Origin: Aquirufa ecclesiirivi
GTDB lineage: Bacteria; Bacteroidota; Bacteroidia; Cytophagales; Spirosomataceae
Direction: 5' to 3'
NCBI RefSeq assembly: GCF_011250515.1
Contig: NZ_JAANOP010000001.1
Coordinates: forward strand, 434,001-498,000
Length of the DNA stretch: 64,000 bases
Shown here: positions 26,224 through 34,001 of the stretch, one piece after another
Numbering within the stretch: position 1 is the stretch's first letter
Layout of the letters: every line of letters begins with the position of its first letter
The notes under the pieces: model-generated
The model's input: the letters and a program-made list of their open reading frames with translations, nothing else
The model's database searches: none
What the model was told of the DNA's origin: nothing
Position numbers and translations under genes: made by a program

Positions 26224-27506
26224 TGAAAGAAAAAGTAGGAAATTTTCGCTGGGTAGTGGTCGCTTTATTGTTTTTTGCAACGACCATCAATTACTTGGAC
26301 CGACAAGTAATAGGATTATTAAAGCCAACCTTAGAAAAGGAGCTAAATTGGTCAGAAACGGATTACAGTTTCATAGTGATGTGTTTTACGGCCTCTTATG
26401 CCATTGGCTTGTTATTTTTTGGAAAAATCATTGATCAAATTGGCTCCAAATTAGGCTATACCATTTCGATCATCATTTGGTCGATTGCTGCGATGTTTCA
26501 TGCTTTGGCCAAAACCTCTTTTGGCTTTGGAGCGGCTAGAGCGGTTTTAGGATTGGGGGAAGCGGGTAATTTCCCTGCGGCAATCAAATCCGTAGCAGAA
26601 TGGTTTCCTAAAAAAGAGCGCGCTTTTGCCACGGGAATTTTTAACTCTGGAGCGAATATTGGTGCGATGGTAGCACCCATCATGGTTCCTTGGTTGTTGG
26701 GAGCTTATGGCTGGCAGGAGGCATTTTTAATTACGGGTGCTATCGGATTTATATGGCTTATTTTTTGGTGGATTTTTTATGAAATACCTACTAAGAAAAT
26801 AGGTATAAGCCAGGCCGAATTAAACTATATTCAGGAAGATGACCATGAAGATAATACGCCCATTGCTTGGTCTAAGTTGTTTACCATTCCTCAAACCTGG
26901 GTGTTCATTGTCGGGAAGTTTTTCACGGATCCTATCTGGTGGTTTTTTCTATTTTGGTTGCCATCCTATTTCTCCTCTACATTCGCTTTAGATTTAAAAA
27001 AACCGAGCATACATTTAGCGGTTTTATTTACTTGTACTTCGATTGGAAGTATTGGTGGAGGTTATATTCCAGGATGGTTGATGCGTCAAGGTTGGCCTGT
27101 GTACAAAGCTAGAAAAACAGCCATGTTATTTTTTGCTTTATTGGCTTTACCGATCATTTCGGCACGCTGGGCTACGGATATCTGGCAAGCCGTTATTTTA
27201 ATCAGTATTGCTGCTTCGGCACATCAGGCTTGGTCGGCCAACATATTTACCTCGGTTTCGGATATGTTTCCTAAAAATGCGATAAGTTCAGTGGTAGGTA
27301 TTGGGGGATTGGCAGGTTCTTTGGGCGGGGTTATTTTCCCTTACTTTATTGGAATTATTTTAGATACATATAAGGCCAATGACAATTTGTCGGGAGGATA
27401 TAATTTGATTTTCTTGATTTGTGGATCGGCTTATTTATTGGCTTGGTTACTCATCCATTTTATCTCGCCACGCATGTCACCAGTAGGTAAACCTAGCAAG
27501 GGATAA
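26223..27506 (+). CDS. ExuT-like MFS hexuronate transporter
   Basis: 427 residues with 12 predicted membrane helices, of the anion:cation symporter branch of MFS. Marker sequences are INYLDRQVIGLLKP in helix 1, FGKIIDQIGSKLGY in the loop 2-3, GLGEAGNFPAAIKSVAEWFP (about 99-118), and GGYIPGWLMRQGW. These match hexuronate transporters such as ExuT. It imports glucuronate or galacturonate for the preceding enzymes. Translation is coupled to the SDR gene through TAATG. I did not see an isomerase (UxaC) in the window, so that step must be encoded elsewhere. Confidence 0.9.
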   Translation: MKEKVGNFRWVVVALLFFATTINYLDRQVIGLLKPTLEKELNWSETDYSFIVMCFTASYAIGLLFFGKIIDQIGSKLGYTISIIIWSIAAMFHALAKTSFGFGAARAVLGLGEAGNFPAAIKSVAEWFPKKERAFATGIFNSGANIGAMVAPIMVPWLLGAYGWQEAFLITGAIGFIWLIFWWIFYEIPTKKIGISQAELNYIQEDDHEDNTPIAWSKLFTIPQTWVFIVGKFFTDPIWWFFLFWLPSYFSSTFALDLKKPSIHLAVLFTCTSIGSIGGGYIPGWLMRQGWPVYKARKTAMLFFALLALPIISARWATDIWQAVILISIAASAHQAWSANIFTSVSDMFPKNAISSVVGIGGLAGSLGGVIFPYFIGIILDTYKANDNLSGGYNLIFLICGSAYLLAWLLIHFISPRMSPVGKPSKG

Positions 27507-27702
27507 TCGGTTATTATTTGCTGTTTATGTAAGTGTGTTTAGAAATGAATGGGTAAAAAAGGATCATTCGGTAGGAATATTGGCTTTATCGTTAGAATGG
27601 AAGTCTCCTGCTTTAATGTTAACGGAATTACACAAGATTTTCAGTAAGGATACCTTATTTAGAAGGGGGAAACAAATTTGATTGAAAGGTGTTTAAAACA
27701 AA

Positions 27703-27734
27703 AATAGCCGACTGATACATGTCAGTCGACTATT
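27703..27734 (-). terminator. Rho-independent terminator of the PAP2-like gene
   Basis: AATAG and CGACTGA pair with TCAGTCG and CTATT around a TACATG loop. On the minus strand the stem is followed by TTTTTGTTTT, so it ends leftward transcripts about 50 bases after the PAP2-like stop codon. Confidence 0.75.
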
Positions 27735-27784
27735 AAAAATTACCCCTTAATTATATTTTATAGGCGGATTGAATAACTAGTTAA

Positions 27785-29320
27785 TTAAAGAGCACCGTCT
27801 TGACGTGCTCTTTTGACAGCATATTCGCCGATGACTTTTCCATGTTTTAAGCCCATGGAACAATCTAATCTCCAATGGATTAATCCATAAATTCTAGAAT
27901 CAGAAGCTTGCTGGGCATAGGAATTAAATGTGCTGGCTTTTTGTGGAAAGAAGGCGGATAAAACTTCTGCGCCCGCAGCTGAAAACGTGGAGTGTCCAGA
28001 GGTATAACTGGGAAAGTTAGGCAAACCCACAGAGGTTTTAAGGCCATATTGTTGTGGGCGGGGACTGTAATAGTAAAATTTGGTATCCCAGCACCCAATC
28101 CCAGCATCCATTTCGGCTGTACCTAAATAGGCAAGCATTCTGGCCATGCGGACTTCGCTGTATTTAGCTTCAAAACCAGCATTGGCTCCGTAGCGGTGCC
28201 AGTGTCCTGGAGGAGTGTAAGTTCCTGGGCCATCTGCCCAGAAATTGGCAATGGCAGCTTGTTCACGAGTTTGGTTTTTATCGATCGCTTGAAGCTCTTC
28301 GTAATCTTTCTTAAACTCAGCTGAACCCTCAATATAAGGGATTGCCGGACGAATTGCCTCCAAGGTGGAACGATCGAAATTCCAAGTTTTGACATTTCCA
28401 AAAGTTGGAAGCATGGGAGGCCTGGCCGGGATTTCTTGGCTTGTCCATACAGCTTTGAAGCCTAATGCTTTAGAGCGGGCTATCATATCAGGCGTAGCCG
28501 CTTGATTGTTGGCAGCTCCCATGCCATCAGCTCTGGCTTTTACCATAACTTTTGCCGCAACAGCTCCACCCAGACTTACTCCGGCATTTAAATCTGAGCT
28601 TACGTTCATCCCAGCCCAAAGTCGCGCGTTTTTGCATTCTTCCAATTTGGATTTTAAAAAAGGCCCTTCCCCTGGAAACATAGCTAATAAAATAACATAA
28701 CTGGCTTGTGCTACCACGGCATCCTCTGAAGGATATGAGGGCAAAGAACTCACCGGCAACAAGGGTTTAATGGCTTTATCCACTACACTGGGTGCTTGTC
28801 GATTGTATTGGTATTTATATTTCCATGCGCTCACTAAAGCATCATATTGAGCCACACTTAAATAGGCTAAAGCTCTTGACACATAAGGTGGATTGGCAAA
28901 TGGGAATTTAGGATCAGCTAATGGATTGGCTGCATCCGGTACCGGGTATTTCCCTTCCGCATTGGCGGCTGGTGCTGAGTTATAACGAGCAGATAATTCT
29001 CTGGCTAATTCATTCCATCGGTACACTGCGCCTGCTCCCCAATAGGCAACAATTTGTCTTTGTTCATTGCTTAAATTGGGAGCAACGATGTTTTTAAGGG
29101 AATCAATTTCTTTTAAGTATGCTGGGTCATTGGTTCCAACTGGAGCGGAAATGCTTACCTCCGTTGGGGAACTAAGCACAAAGGTTTTCCAAGAACCCGC
29201 ATTTTCATCCACATTAGCAGGAACATAAGGAGACATTATAGCTTCAGATAAATTGTTTTCACAGGAAAGTAAAAAACTAAAGCACAGGATAGTTATAAAA
29301 TAGTATATGTATTTTTTCAT
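27785..29320 (-). CDS. Exported PAP2/vanadium-haloperoxidase-like lipoprotein
   Basis: 511 residues. A lipobox puts the lipidated Cys at 20 (SFLLSC). The C-terminal half is a PAP2/vanadium-dependent haloperoxidase domain with PSYTSGHSTFS (His near 443) and RIYGLIHWRLDCSMG (His near 485), which together bind phosphate or vanadate. The N-terminal half is helical (AYWGAGAVYRWNELARELSARYN). It probably works as an acid phosphatase or haloperoxidase at the outer face of a membrane. It follows the outer-membrane protein gene by 13 bases, so they are one operon. Sequence cannot separate phosphatase from peroxidase. Confidence 0.85.
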   Translation of the reverse strand: MKKYIYYFITILCFSFLLSCENNLSEAIMSPYVPANVDENAGSWKTFVLSSPTEVSISAPVGTNDPAYLKEIDSLKNIVAPNLSNEQRQIVAYWGAGAVYRWNELARELSARYNSAPAANAEGKYPVPDAANPLADPKFPFANPPYVSRALAYLSVAQYDALVSAWKYKYQYNRQAPSVVDKAIKPLLPVSSLPSYPSEDAVVAQASYVILLAMFPGEGPFLKSKLEECKNARLWAGMNVSSDLNAGVSLGGAVAAKVMVKARADGMGAANNQAATPDMIARSKALGFKAVWTSQEIPARPPMLPTFGNVKTWNFDRSTLEAIRPAIPYIEGSAEFKKDYEELQAIDKNQTREQAAIANFWADGPGTYTPPGHWHRYGANAGFEAKYSEVRMARMLAYLGTAEMDAGIGCWDTKFYYYSPRPQQYGLKTSVGLPNFPSYTSGHSTFSAAGAEVLSAFFPQKASTFNSYAQQASDSRIYGLIHWRLDCSMGLKHGKVIGEYAVKRARQDGAL

Positions 29321-29333
29321 GATGTTCTTATGA

Positions 29334-30221
29334 TTATTTAACCTTAAATAGGTACAATACGCCTAGGGTTACGTTGGTACTTTGTCCAGCATTTTGTCCT
29401 TCTACCACATAGGATACTTTAGCGCTTACACCCAGCGATTTTGGCTGGTATTTGGCATAGGCTCCTACGGCGGTCATCGTCATGTCATTGGTAAGAAATG
29501 GCATCGAATTACGACGAATATTGTCTCCTCCAGCACAAGAAAAATGCTCGGCGAAAACTTCCAACTGGTTTTCTTTTTTGATGTAACCTAGTCGAAACAT
29601 GGCGTCAAAGGCATTGGGCACCACTACGGAACCCGAGTTTACTAGCTTTTCTCCGTTCAAATAGGAGTCGCGATCGACCATAACTTGGCTTCTTACGATA
29701 TAGGAACTCGTGGCACTGATGAATAAGTTGGATGGTAAGTCATAGTGTAGAATGGCTCTGGCGCTGAATGTTTTTGCTCCAAGACCAATGGACATGGGCA
29801 TAAACTCGGTCACATAATTACTCATAGGAGTACTTAGTCCTAGCGTGGCATGTCCATGCAATTGTTTGTAATTAAATACTTGTGCTTTTAACCAAAGGCT
29901 GACATCTTGAAATCCTTGTTGGCCCATCAAATTTCCTTGGCTAGCTTGTGTTTTAACATATGGAACCATGACCAAAGCATTTATTTTTTTGGTAATTCCA
30001 TAGGCAATCATAGCAGATAAAGACTCTGTGCTTAGTTTTCCTATATTGGGATTATCTCTTTTTAAGGAGTTTTCCCAATAATTCGTCCAGGAGGAATTCC
30101 CATACATCAGGGCCCCACAGGCAATATTTTTATTCATGTAGATTTGATCATGTGGCATTTGTGCCATGATCGTATTCATACTCAACATAGAGATGAATAC
30201 ACACAGTAACGTATGTTTCAT
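29334..30221 (-). CDS. Outer-membrane beta-barrel protein
   Basis: 295 residues with signal peptide (1-20, ending IMAQ) and alternating amphipathic strands through to a C-terminal aromatic strand (NVTLGVLYLFKVK), the usual outer-membrane assembly signal. It resembles the transporter-like barrels of the MetA-pathway phenol-degradation group (DQIYMNKNIACGALMYGNSSW near the start). Its ligand is unknown. It is the first gene of a two-gene leftward operon with the PAP2-like lipoprotein, so it may import the product of that enzyme. Confidence 0.75.
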   Translation of the reverse strand: MKHTLLCVFISMLSMNTIMAQMPHDQIYMNKNIACGALMYGNSSWTNYWENSLKRDNPNIGKLSTESLSAMIAYGITKKINALVMVPYVKTQASQGNLMGQQGFQDVSLWLKAQVFNYKQLHGHATLGLSTPMSNYVTEFMPMSIGLGAKTFSARAILHYDLPSNLFISATSSYIVRSQVMVDRDSYLNGEKLVNSGSVVVPNAFDAMFRLGYIKKENQLEVFAEHFSCAGGDNIRRNSMPFLTNDMTMTAVGAYAKYQPKSLGVSAKVSYVVEGQNAGQSTNVTLGVLYLFKVK

Positions 30222-30293
30222 TTTGCTTAATTAAATTGAAATACAACAATCTTGAGAGAATGGTCTTCTTTCAAGCTATTTTTCCAGAAATAA

Positions 30294-30815
30294 TTAAGCT
30301 TGCCGGGGAGGGGAAAATAAGGCATCCTGGAATGAGGATGTCTGTAATGGAGCATGATTAGGTATCGTCGATTCACTTGGCCATTCTAAGATATAGAATA
30401 CCCAGGCAGTACCAGATTGACAATACTCTTTAACCAGCGTTTGAATTAATTTACTTTTTGCTGGGGTTTTTTCAGGCTGATCACCTAAATGTTCATTTAC
30501 TAAATCTGCCAAATCCAAAAATTGATCTCGGGCATTTTTATCATTTACTACTCGGGTATACAAAGTATCATTTTCAATCTTTTGATCTAGCATTTGATAG
30601 AACTCATCTCCTTGCTGTATTGCCCCTGAGACTTCTTGAGGAATTTCCCGATTGCTTGGATAGGGCAAAGAAATAGGGATTTTAACTACATAAGAATCAT
30701 TTTCCGAGTCACTAATGGCTAGGTCAGTATTTGAATTAGCTACATAACGTAATGCAAAACCCCCCGCTTGGTAGAGGAGAATAAACATTAACAATATGGA
30801 AGCTAGTCTTTTCAT
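30294..30815 (-). CDS. Exported hypothetical protein
   Basis: 173 residues with a signal sequence (MKRLASILLMFILLYQAGGFAL). The rest is soluble and acidic, with SDSENDSYVVKIPISLPYPSN and a helical LADLVNEHLGD segment. It resembles a Bacteroidota family of small periplasmic proteins without known function, found near metal-response and TonB genes. It is divergent from arsR (157-base gap) and could share the ArsR operator region, but the operator lies right next to arsR. Confidence 0.6.
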   Translation of the reverse strand: MKRLASILLMFILLYQAGGFALRYVANSNTDLAISDSENDSYVVKIPISLPYPSNREIPQEVSGAIQQGDEFYQMLDQKIENDTLYTRVVNDKNARDQFLDLADLVNEHLGDQPEKTPAKSKLIQTLVKEYCQSGTAWVFYILEWPSESTIPNHAPLQTSSFQDALFSPPRQA

Positions 30816-30951
30816 GAATTTGCAAAACTAGTACAAACTGGTATAATTCCAACTATTTATATGGATTTTGTGCGATGTAACACGCAGAAGGTCAAGTTTT
30901 TTCCATCATATGAAAGAAATTGATCCCCGAATTTTTCTAATTAAATCATTT

Positions 30952-30967
30952 ATCGTAATATTACGAT
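30952..30967. promoter_or_regulatory. ArsR operator upstream of arsR
   Basis: ATCGTAATATTACGAT is a perfect 16-base palindrome ending five bases before the arsR ATG. An almost identical site precedes arsM, so both are probably bound by the ArsR encoded here and released by arsenite. Confidence 0.8.
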
Positions 30968-30971
30968 TGAT

Positions 30972-31304
30972 ATGGGAGCAAGTAAGATTATTGATTATAC
31001 CGAAGAGCAGATTTTAGTAGCAAAATACGCTAAGGCCTTGTCGCATCCTGCACGCATGGCCATCATGCAATTGTTGTTATCGAAACATTCTTGCATTTGT
31101 GGCGACATTGTAGACGAGTTGCCCATTTCTCAATCGACGGTATCTCAGCATTTGAAAGAACTGAAAGAGGCGGGTTTGATTCGAGGTCAAATTGACGGAG
31201 TTTCGATTTGTTATTGTATTAATGAACCTGAGTGGTCCAAATTAACCGAGTTGTTAGGTCATTTTTTTGAAAAAAGACACGTAAAAACAAATAGTTGTTG
31301 TTAA
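30972..31304 (+). CDS. arsR: ArsR/SmtB-family arsenite-responsive repressor
   Basis: 110-residue winged-helix repressor. The HTH runs from about 45 to 72 ([21 protein letters not shown]). Cys41 and Cys43 in SCICGD match the Cys-x-Cys of arsenic-sensing helix alpha-3, and Cys109-Cys110 at the C-terminus could add a third ligand. It overlaps its own operator region and probably represses arsR and arsM until arsenite or a similar thiol-binding ion is bound. Start codon ATG directly follows the palindrome. Confidence 0.9.
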   Translation: MGASKIIDYTEEQILVAKYAKALSHPARMAIMQLLLSKHSCICGDIVDELPISQSTVSQHLKELKEAGLIRGQIDGVSICYCINEPEWSKLTELLGHFFEKRHVKTNSCC

Positions 31305-31322
31305 ATTTTTTTGTTTAAATCC

Positions 31323-31338
31323 ATCGTAAAATTACGAT
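31323..31338. promoter_or_regulatory. Second ArsR operator, upstream of arsM
   Basis: ATCGTAA and TTACGAT arms flank a two-base AA centre, so the site differs from the arsR palindrome at one position. It lies in the 52-base arsR-arsM gap, 18 bases before the arsM ATG. This implies a separate regulated promoter for arsM and the genes after it. Confidence 0.8.
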
Positions 31339-31356
31339 TAATAAAATCAACATATC

Positions 31357-32202
31357 ATGAAAACAGAACAGGAATTAAAGGAAATTGTCAAGCAAAAATA
31401 TGGCGAGATTGCCATGCAAGGAAAAGAAGAAAACATGGCTTCATGCTGTGGAGCTGGAGGCTGCTCCACGGAGGTGTACAATATTATGTCGGAGGACTAT
31501 ACCACCTTAGAGGGATATCATGCGGAGGCAGATTTAGGTTTAGGCTGTGGATTACCCACGCAATTTGCTAAGATGAAAGTGGGAGATGTTGTCGTGGATT
31601 TAGGAAGTGGAGCAGGAAATGATTGTTTCATAGCCCGTCATGAAGTAGGAGAAACAGGTAAGGTGATCGGTGTAGATTTTACCCCGCAAATGATAGAAAG
31701 AGCACGTATCAATGCAGAGATTCGTGGTTTTAATAATGTGGAGTTTCGCCAAGGGGATATAGAAAATATGCCTATTTCAGCCAATGTGGCAGATGTGATA
31801 GTGAGTAATTGTGTATTAAATTTGGTGCCTAATAAGGCAGGGGTTTTTCAAGATATATACCGCGTATTAAAGCCAGGAGGGTATTTTAGTATATCCGATG
31901 TAGTACTTGTTGGTGAATTGCCTTCAGGATTGCAAAAGGATGCGGAAATGTACGCAGGCTGTGTAGCTGGAGCTATTCAAAAAGAAGATTATATGCAATT
32001 AATACAGGCAAGTGGATTTGTCAATGTGCAAATTCAAAAAGAAAAGCCTATTATTATACCCAATGATATTTTGAGTCATTATTTAAGTGCTCAAGAAATA
32101 GAGGAATTTAAATCAGGTAAAACAGGGATATTTTCGATTTCGGTGTTTGCACAAAAGCCGCTGGAAGAGAATGCCTGCAAGCCAGGTTCAGGATGTTGCT
32201 AA
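31357..32202 (+). CDS. arsM: Arsenite S-adenosylmethionine methyltransferase
   Basis: 281 residues. The SAM site is DLGSGAGND (81-89) with GVDFTPQMIERA after it. The arsenic-binding cysteines are placed as in ArsM proteins: Cys64 (GLGCG), Cys152 (SNCVLNL) and Cys202 (AGCVAG). An extra CC-x4-C cluster (30, 31, 36) near the N-terminus and a Cys-rich tail (CKPGSGCC) may deliver or store As(III). It converts arsenite to methylated arsenicals. It is under a second ArsR operator and starts the run arsM-DinB-MFS, all with gaps under 15 bases. Confidence 0.9.
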   Translation: MKTEQELKEIVKQKYGEIAMQGKEENMASCCGAGGCSTEVYNIMSEDYTTLEGYHAEADLGLGCGLPTQFAKMKVGDVVVDLGSGAGNDCFIARHEVGETGKVIGVDFTPQMIERARINAEIRGFNNVEFRQGDIENMPISANVADVIVSNCVLNLVPNKAGVFQDIYRVLKPGGYFSISDVVLVGELPSGLQKDAEMYAGCVAGAIQKEDYMQLIQASGFVNVQIQKEKPIIIPNDILSHYLSAQEIEEFKSGKTGIFSISVFAQKPLEENACKPGSGCC

Positions 32203-32213
32203 TTTGATCAATC

Positions 32214-32672
32214 ATGCATTCTAAAACGGAATTATTATTGGAATTGTGGGTCGAGTCTAGGACTCGATTTACCAAATTATTAGATGGGATCACAGAGGCA
32301 GATTTGGGCAAAAAATTAGGTGATTCACCCAATTCAGCAGGTTTTTTGATTCGTCACATAGGAGATGTAGAATTGCTTTTTGCTAAGAATGTGTTTGGTG
32401 ACCCTTCGGTAAAAGTGGTGGCTAAAACGGTCATAGATCAACTCGATACTGGGGAATGGACAAATTTGGAAGAGCTAAATGGGTATGTACAGGATTCGTT
32501 TAAAAAATTGTATTCCATTGTTTCTCAGCAAACTGACGAGGATTGGGAGCAAATCATAAGCACTAAGGAATTTGGAACGAAAACAAAATCGGAGGCCTTT
32601 GGGAGAATTGTTTCGCATACGGCTTATCATGCAGGGCAATTAGCCATCGTACTTAAATACGGACACAAGTAA
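32214..32672 (+). CDS. DinB family protein in the arsenic operon
   Basis: 152 residues of the DinB/DUF1572-like four-helix bundle: GFLIRHIGDVELLFAKNVFG (first His about 43) and RIVSHTAYHAGQLAIVLKYG (about 131-150), where two further histidines complete a metal triad. DinB-like enzymes include thiol S-transferases, so a role in thiol chemistry of arsenic is plausible but unproven. It starts 11 bases after arsM and ends 11 bases before the MFS gene. A GTG-free ATG start was chosen. Confidence 0.8.
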   Translation: MHSKTELLLELWVESRTRFTKLLDGITEADLGKKLGDSPNSAGFLIRHIGDVELLFAKNVFGDPSVKVVAKTVIDQLDTGEWTNLEELNGYVQDSFKKLYSIVSQQTDEDWEQIISTKEFGTKTKSEAFGRIVSHTAYHAGQLAIVLKYGHK

Positions 32673-32683
32673 ATATCAATACC

Positions 32684-33991
32684 ATGGGGAAGGTTAAACT
32701 GGGTTTAAGAGAAAATTGGAAACAGTTTAGTTTATTAGTGATTATCAATGCTTTTGTTGGCGGAATGGTGGGTTTAGAGCGCAGCATTTTACCACAAATT
32801 GCGGAGAAAGAATTTGCTTTAGCGGCCAAAACAGCCATCCTCTCATTTATTATTGTTTTTGGCGTTGTCAAAGCCTTTTCTAATTATTTTGCGGGTAGTT
32901 TAGCCAATCGTTTTGGCCGCAAAAACCTCTTAGTTTTTGGTTGGATCATGGCCATTCCCATTCCATTTTTACTCATGTTTGCTCCTAATTGGAATTGGGT
33001 AATAGTAGCCAATGTTTTTCTGGGTATAAATCAAGGCTTGGCTTGGAGTTCCACGGTCGTGATGAAAATTGATTTAGTAGGCGAAAAGCAGCGTGGATTA
33101 GCCATGGGGATTAATGAATCTGCCGGCTATTTGGCGGTGGCACTTTTTGCTTTTTTATCTGGATATATCGCCAATCAGTATGGATTGCGACCTTATCCAT
33201 TTTATCTCGGTATCGTGCTGGTCTTTTTGGGTTTATTGGGAAGTTATTTTTTCATACATGACACACGGCAGCATGTGATACAAGAAGAACAGACTAGTCG
33301 AATCCCACGATTGAAAGATATTTTCTTAGAAACAACCTGGAAAAACCGCAACTTGGGATCGGTTACTCAAGCTGGATTGATCAACAATTTAAATGACGGC
33401 ATGGTATGGGGTATATTTCCCATTCTATTAGCGAGTAAAGAATTTGAACTTCAAGAAATAGGAATCATCACGGCGATATATCCGGCAGTTTGGGGTTTAG
33501 GGCAGTTATTGACAGGTAAAATGTCAGATAAATTCTGTAAAAAGGATATGTTATTTGTTGGGATGTTATTGCAAGGGATCGCATTAATACTGTTGATTTG
33601 GGCTGAAACCATGGGTCAATATATGGGAATTTCGGCCTTGTTAGGCTGGGGAACGGCGATGGTTTACCCTACTTTTTTGGCTACTTTAGCAGAGAATACC
33701 CATCCCTTAGATCGCGCTAAAAGTATGGGAATCTTTCGCTTATGGAGAGATTTGGGATATGCCATTGGTGCCTTAATGACGGGTATCATCGCAGATTATT
33801 TTGGGATAATAACAGCCATTGTTTTTATTGGACTCTTGACTAGTTTCTCCGCCATTATAATTAAAATCCGAATGCGTTGTGGAGAAGGGGAATCAGTAAA
33901 AATTTGGGATTGGTTGATTGGTAAGGAAGTTCAATCCACTTGTACCAATTCGCATTCCATGGTTCAGCCATTAGAAAGGCTGTCTTATTGA
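32684..33991 (+). CDS. MFS transporter, probable arsenical efflux
   Basis: 435 residues with 12 predicted helices and the MFS loop motif GSLANRFGRKNLLVFGW (about 66-82). A second-half repeat GKMSDKFCKKDMLF lies at about 280-293. The C-terminal extension carries Cys residues (MRCGEGES, STCTNSH). As the last gene of an ArsR-controlled operon it probably exports arsenite or a methylated arsenical, but the MFS family alone does not show the substrate. It converges on the AraC-type regulator gene with a 10-base gap. Confidence 0.8.
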   Translation: MGKVKLGLRENWKQFSLLVIINAFVGGMVGLERSILPQIAEKEFALAAKTAILSFIIVFGVVKAFSNYFAGSLANRFGRKNLLVFGWIMAIPIPFLLMFAPNWNWVIVANVFLGINQGLAWSSTVVMKIDLVGEKQRGLAMGINESAGYLAVALFAFLSGYIANQYGLRPYPFYLGIVLVFLGLLGSYFFIHDTRQHVIQEEQTSRIPRLKDIFLETTWKNRNLGSVTQAGLINNLNDGMVWGIFPILLASKEFELQEIGIITAIYPAVWGLGQLLTGKMSDKFCKKDMLFVGMLLQGIALILLIWAETMGQYMGISALLGWGTAMVYPTFLATLAENTHPLDRAKSMGIFRLWRDLGYAIGALMTGIIADYFGIITAIVFIGLLTSFSAIIIKIRMRCGEGESVKIWDWLIGKEVQSTCTNSHSMVQPLERLSY

Positions 33992-34001
33992 AAGCAGAAA
34001 A

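Noticed and set aside
27507-27702. About 60 open codons after the ExuT-like gene, suggestive of a short decayed gene
   Set aside because: No start codon in the frame and no family resemblance; probably chance in a spacer.
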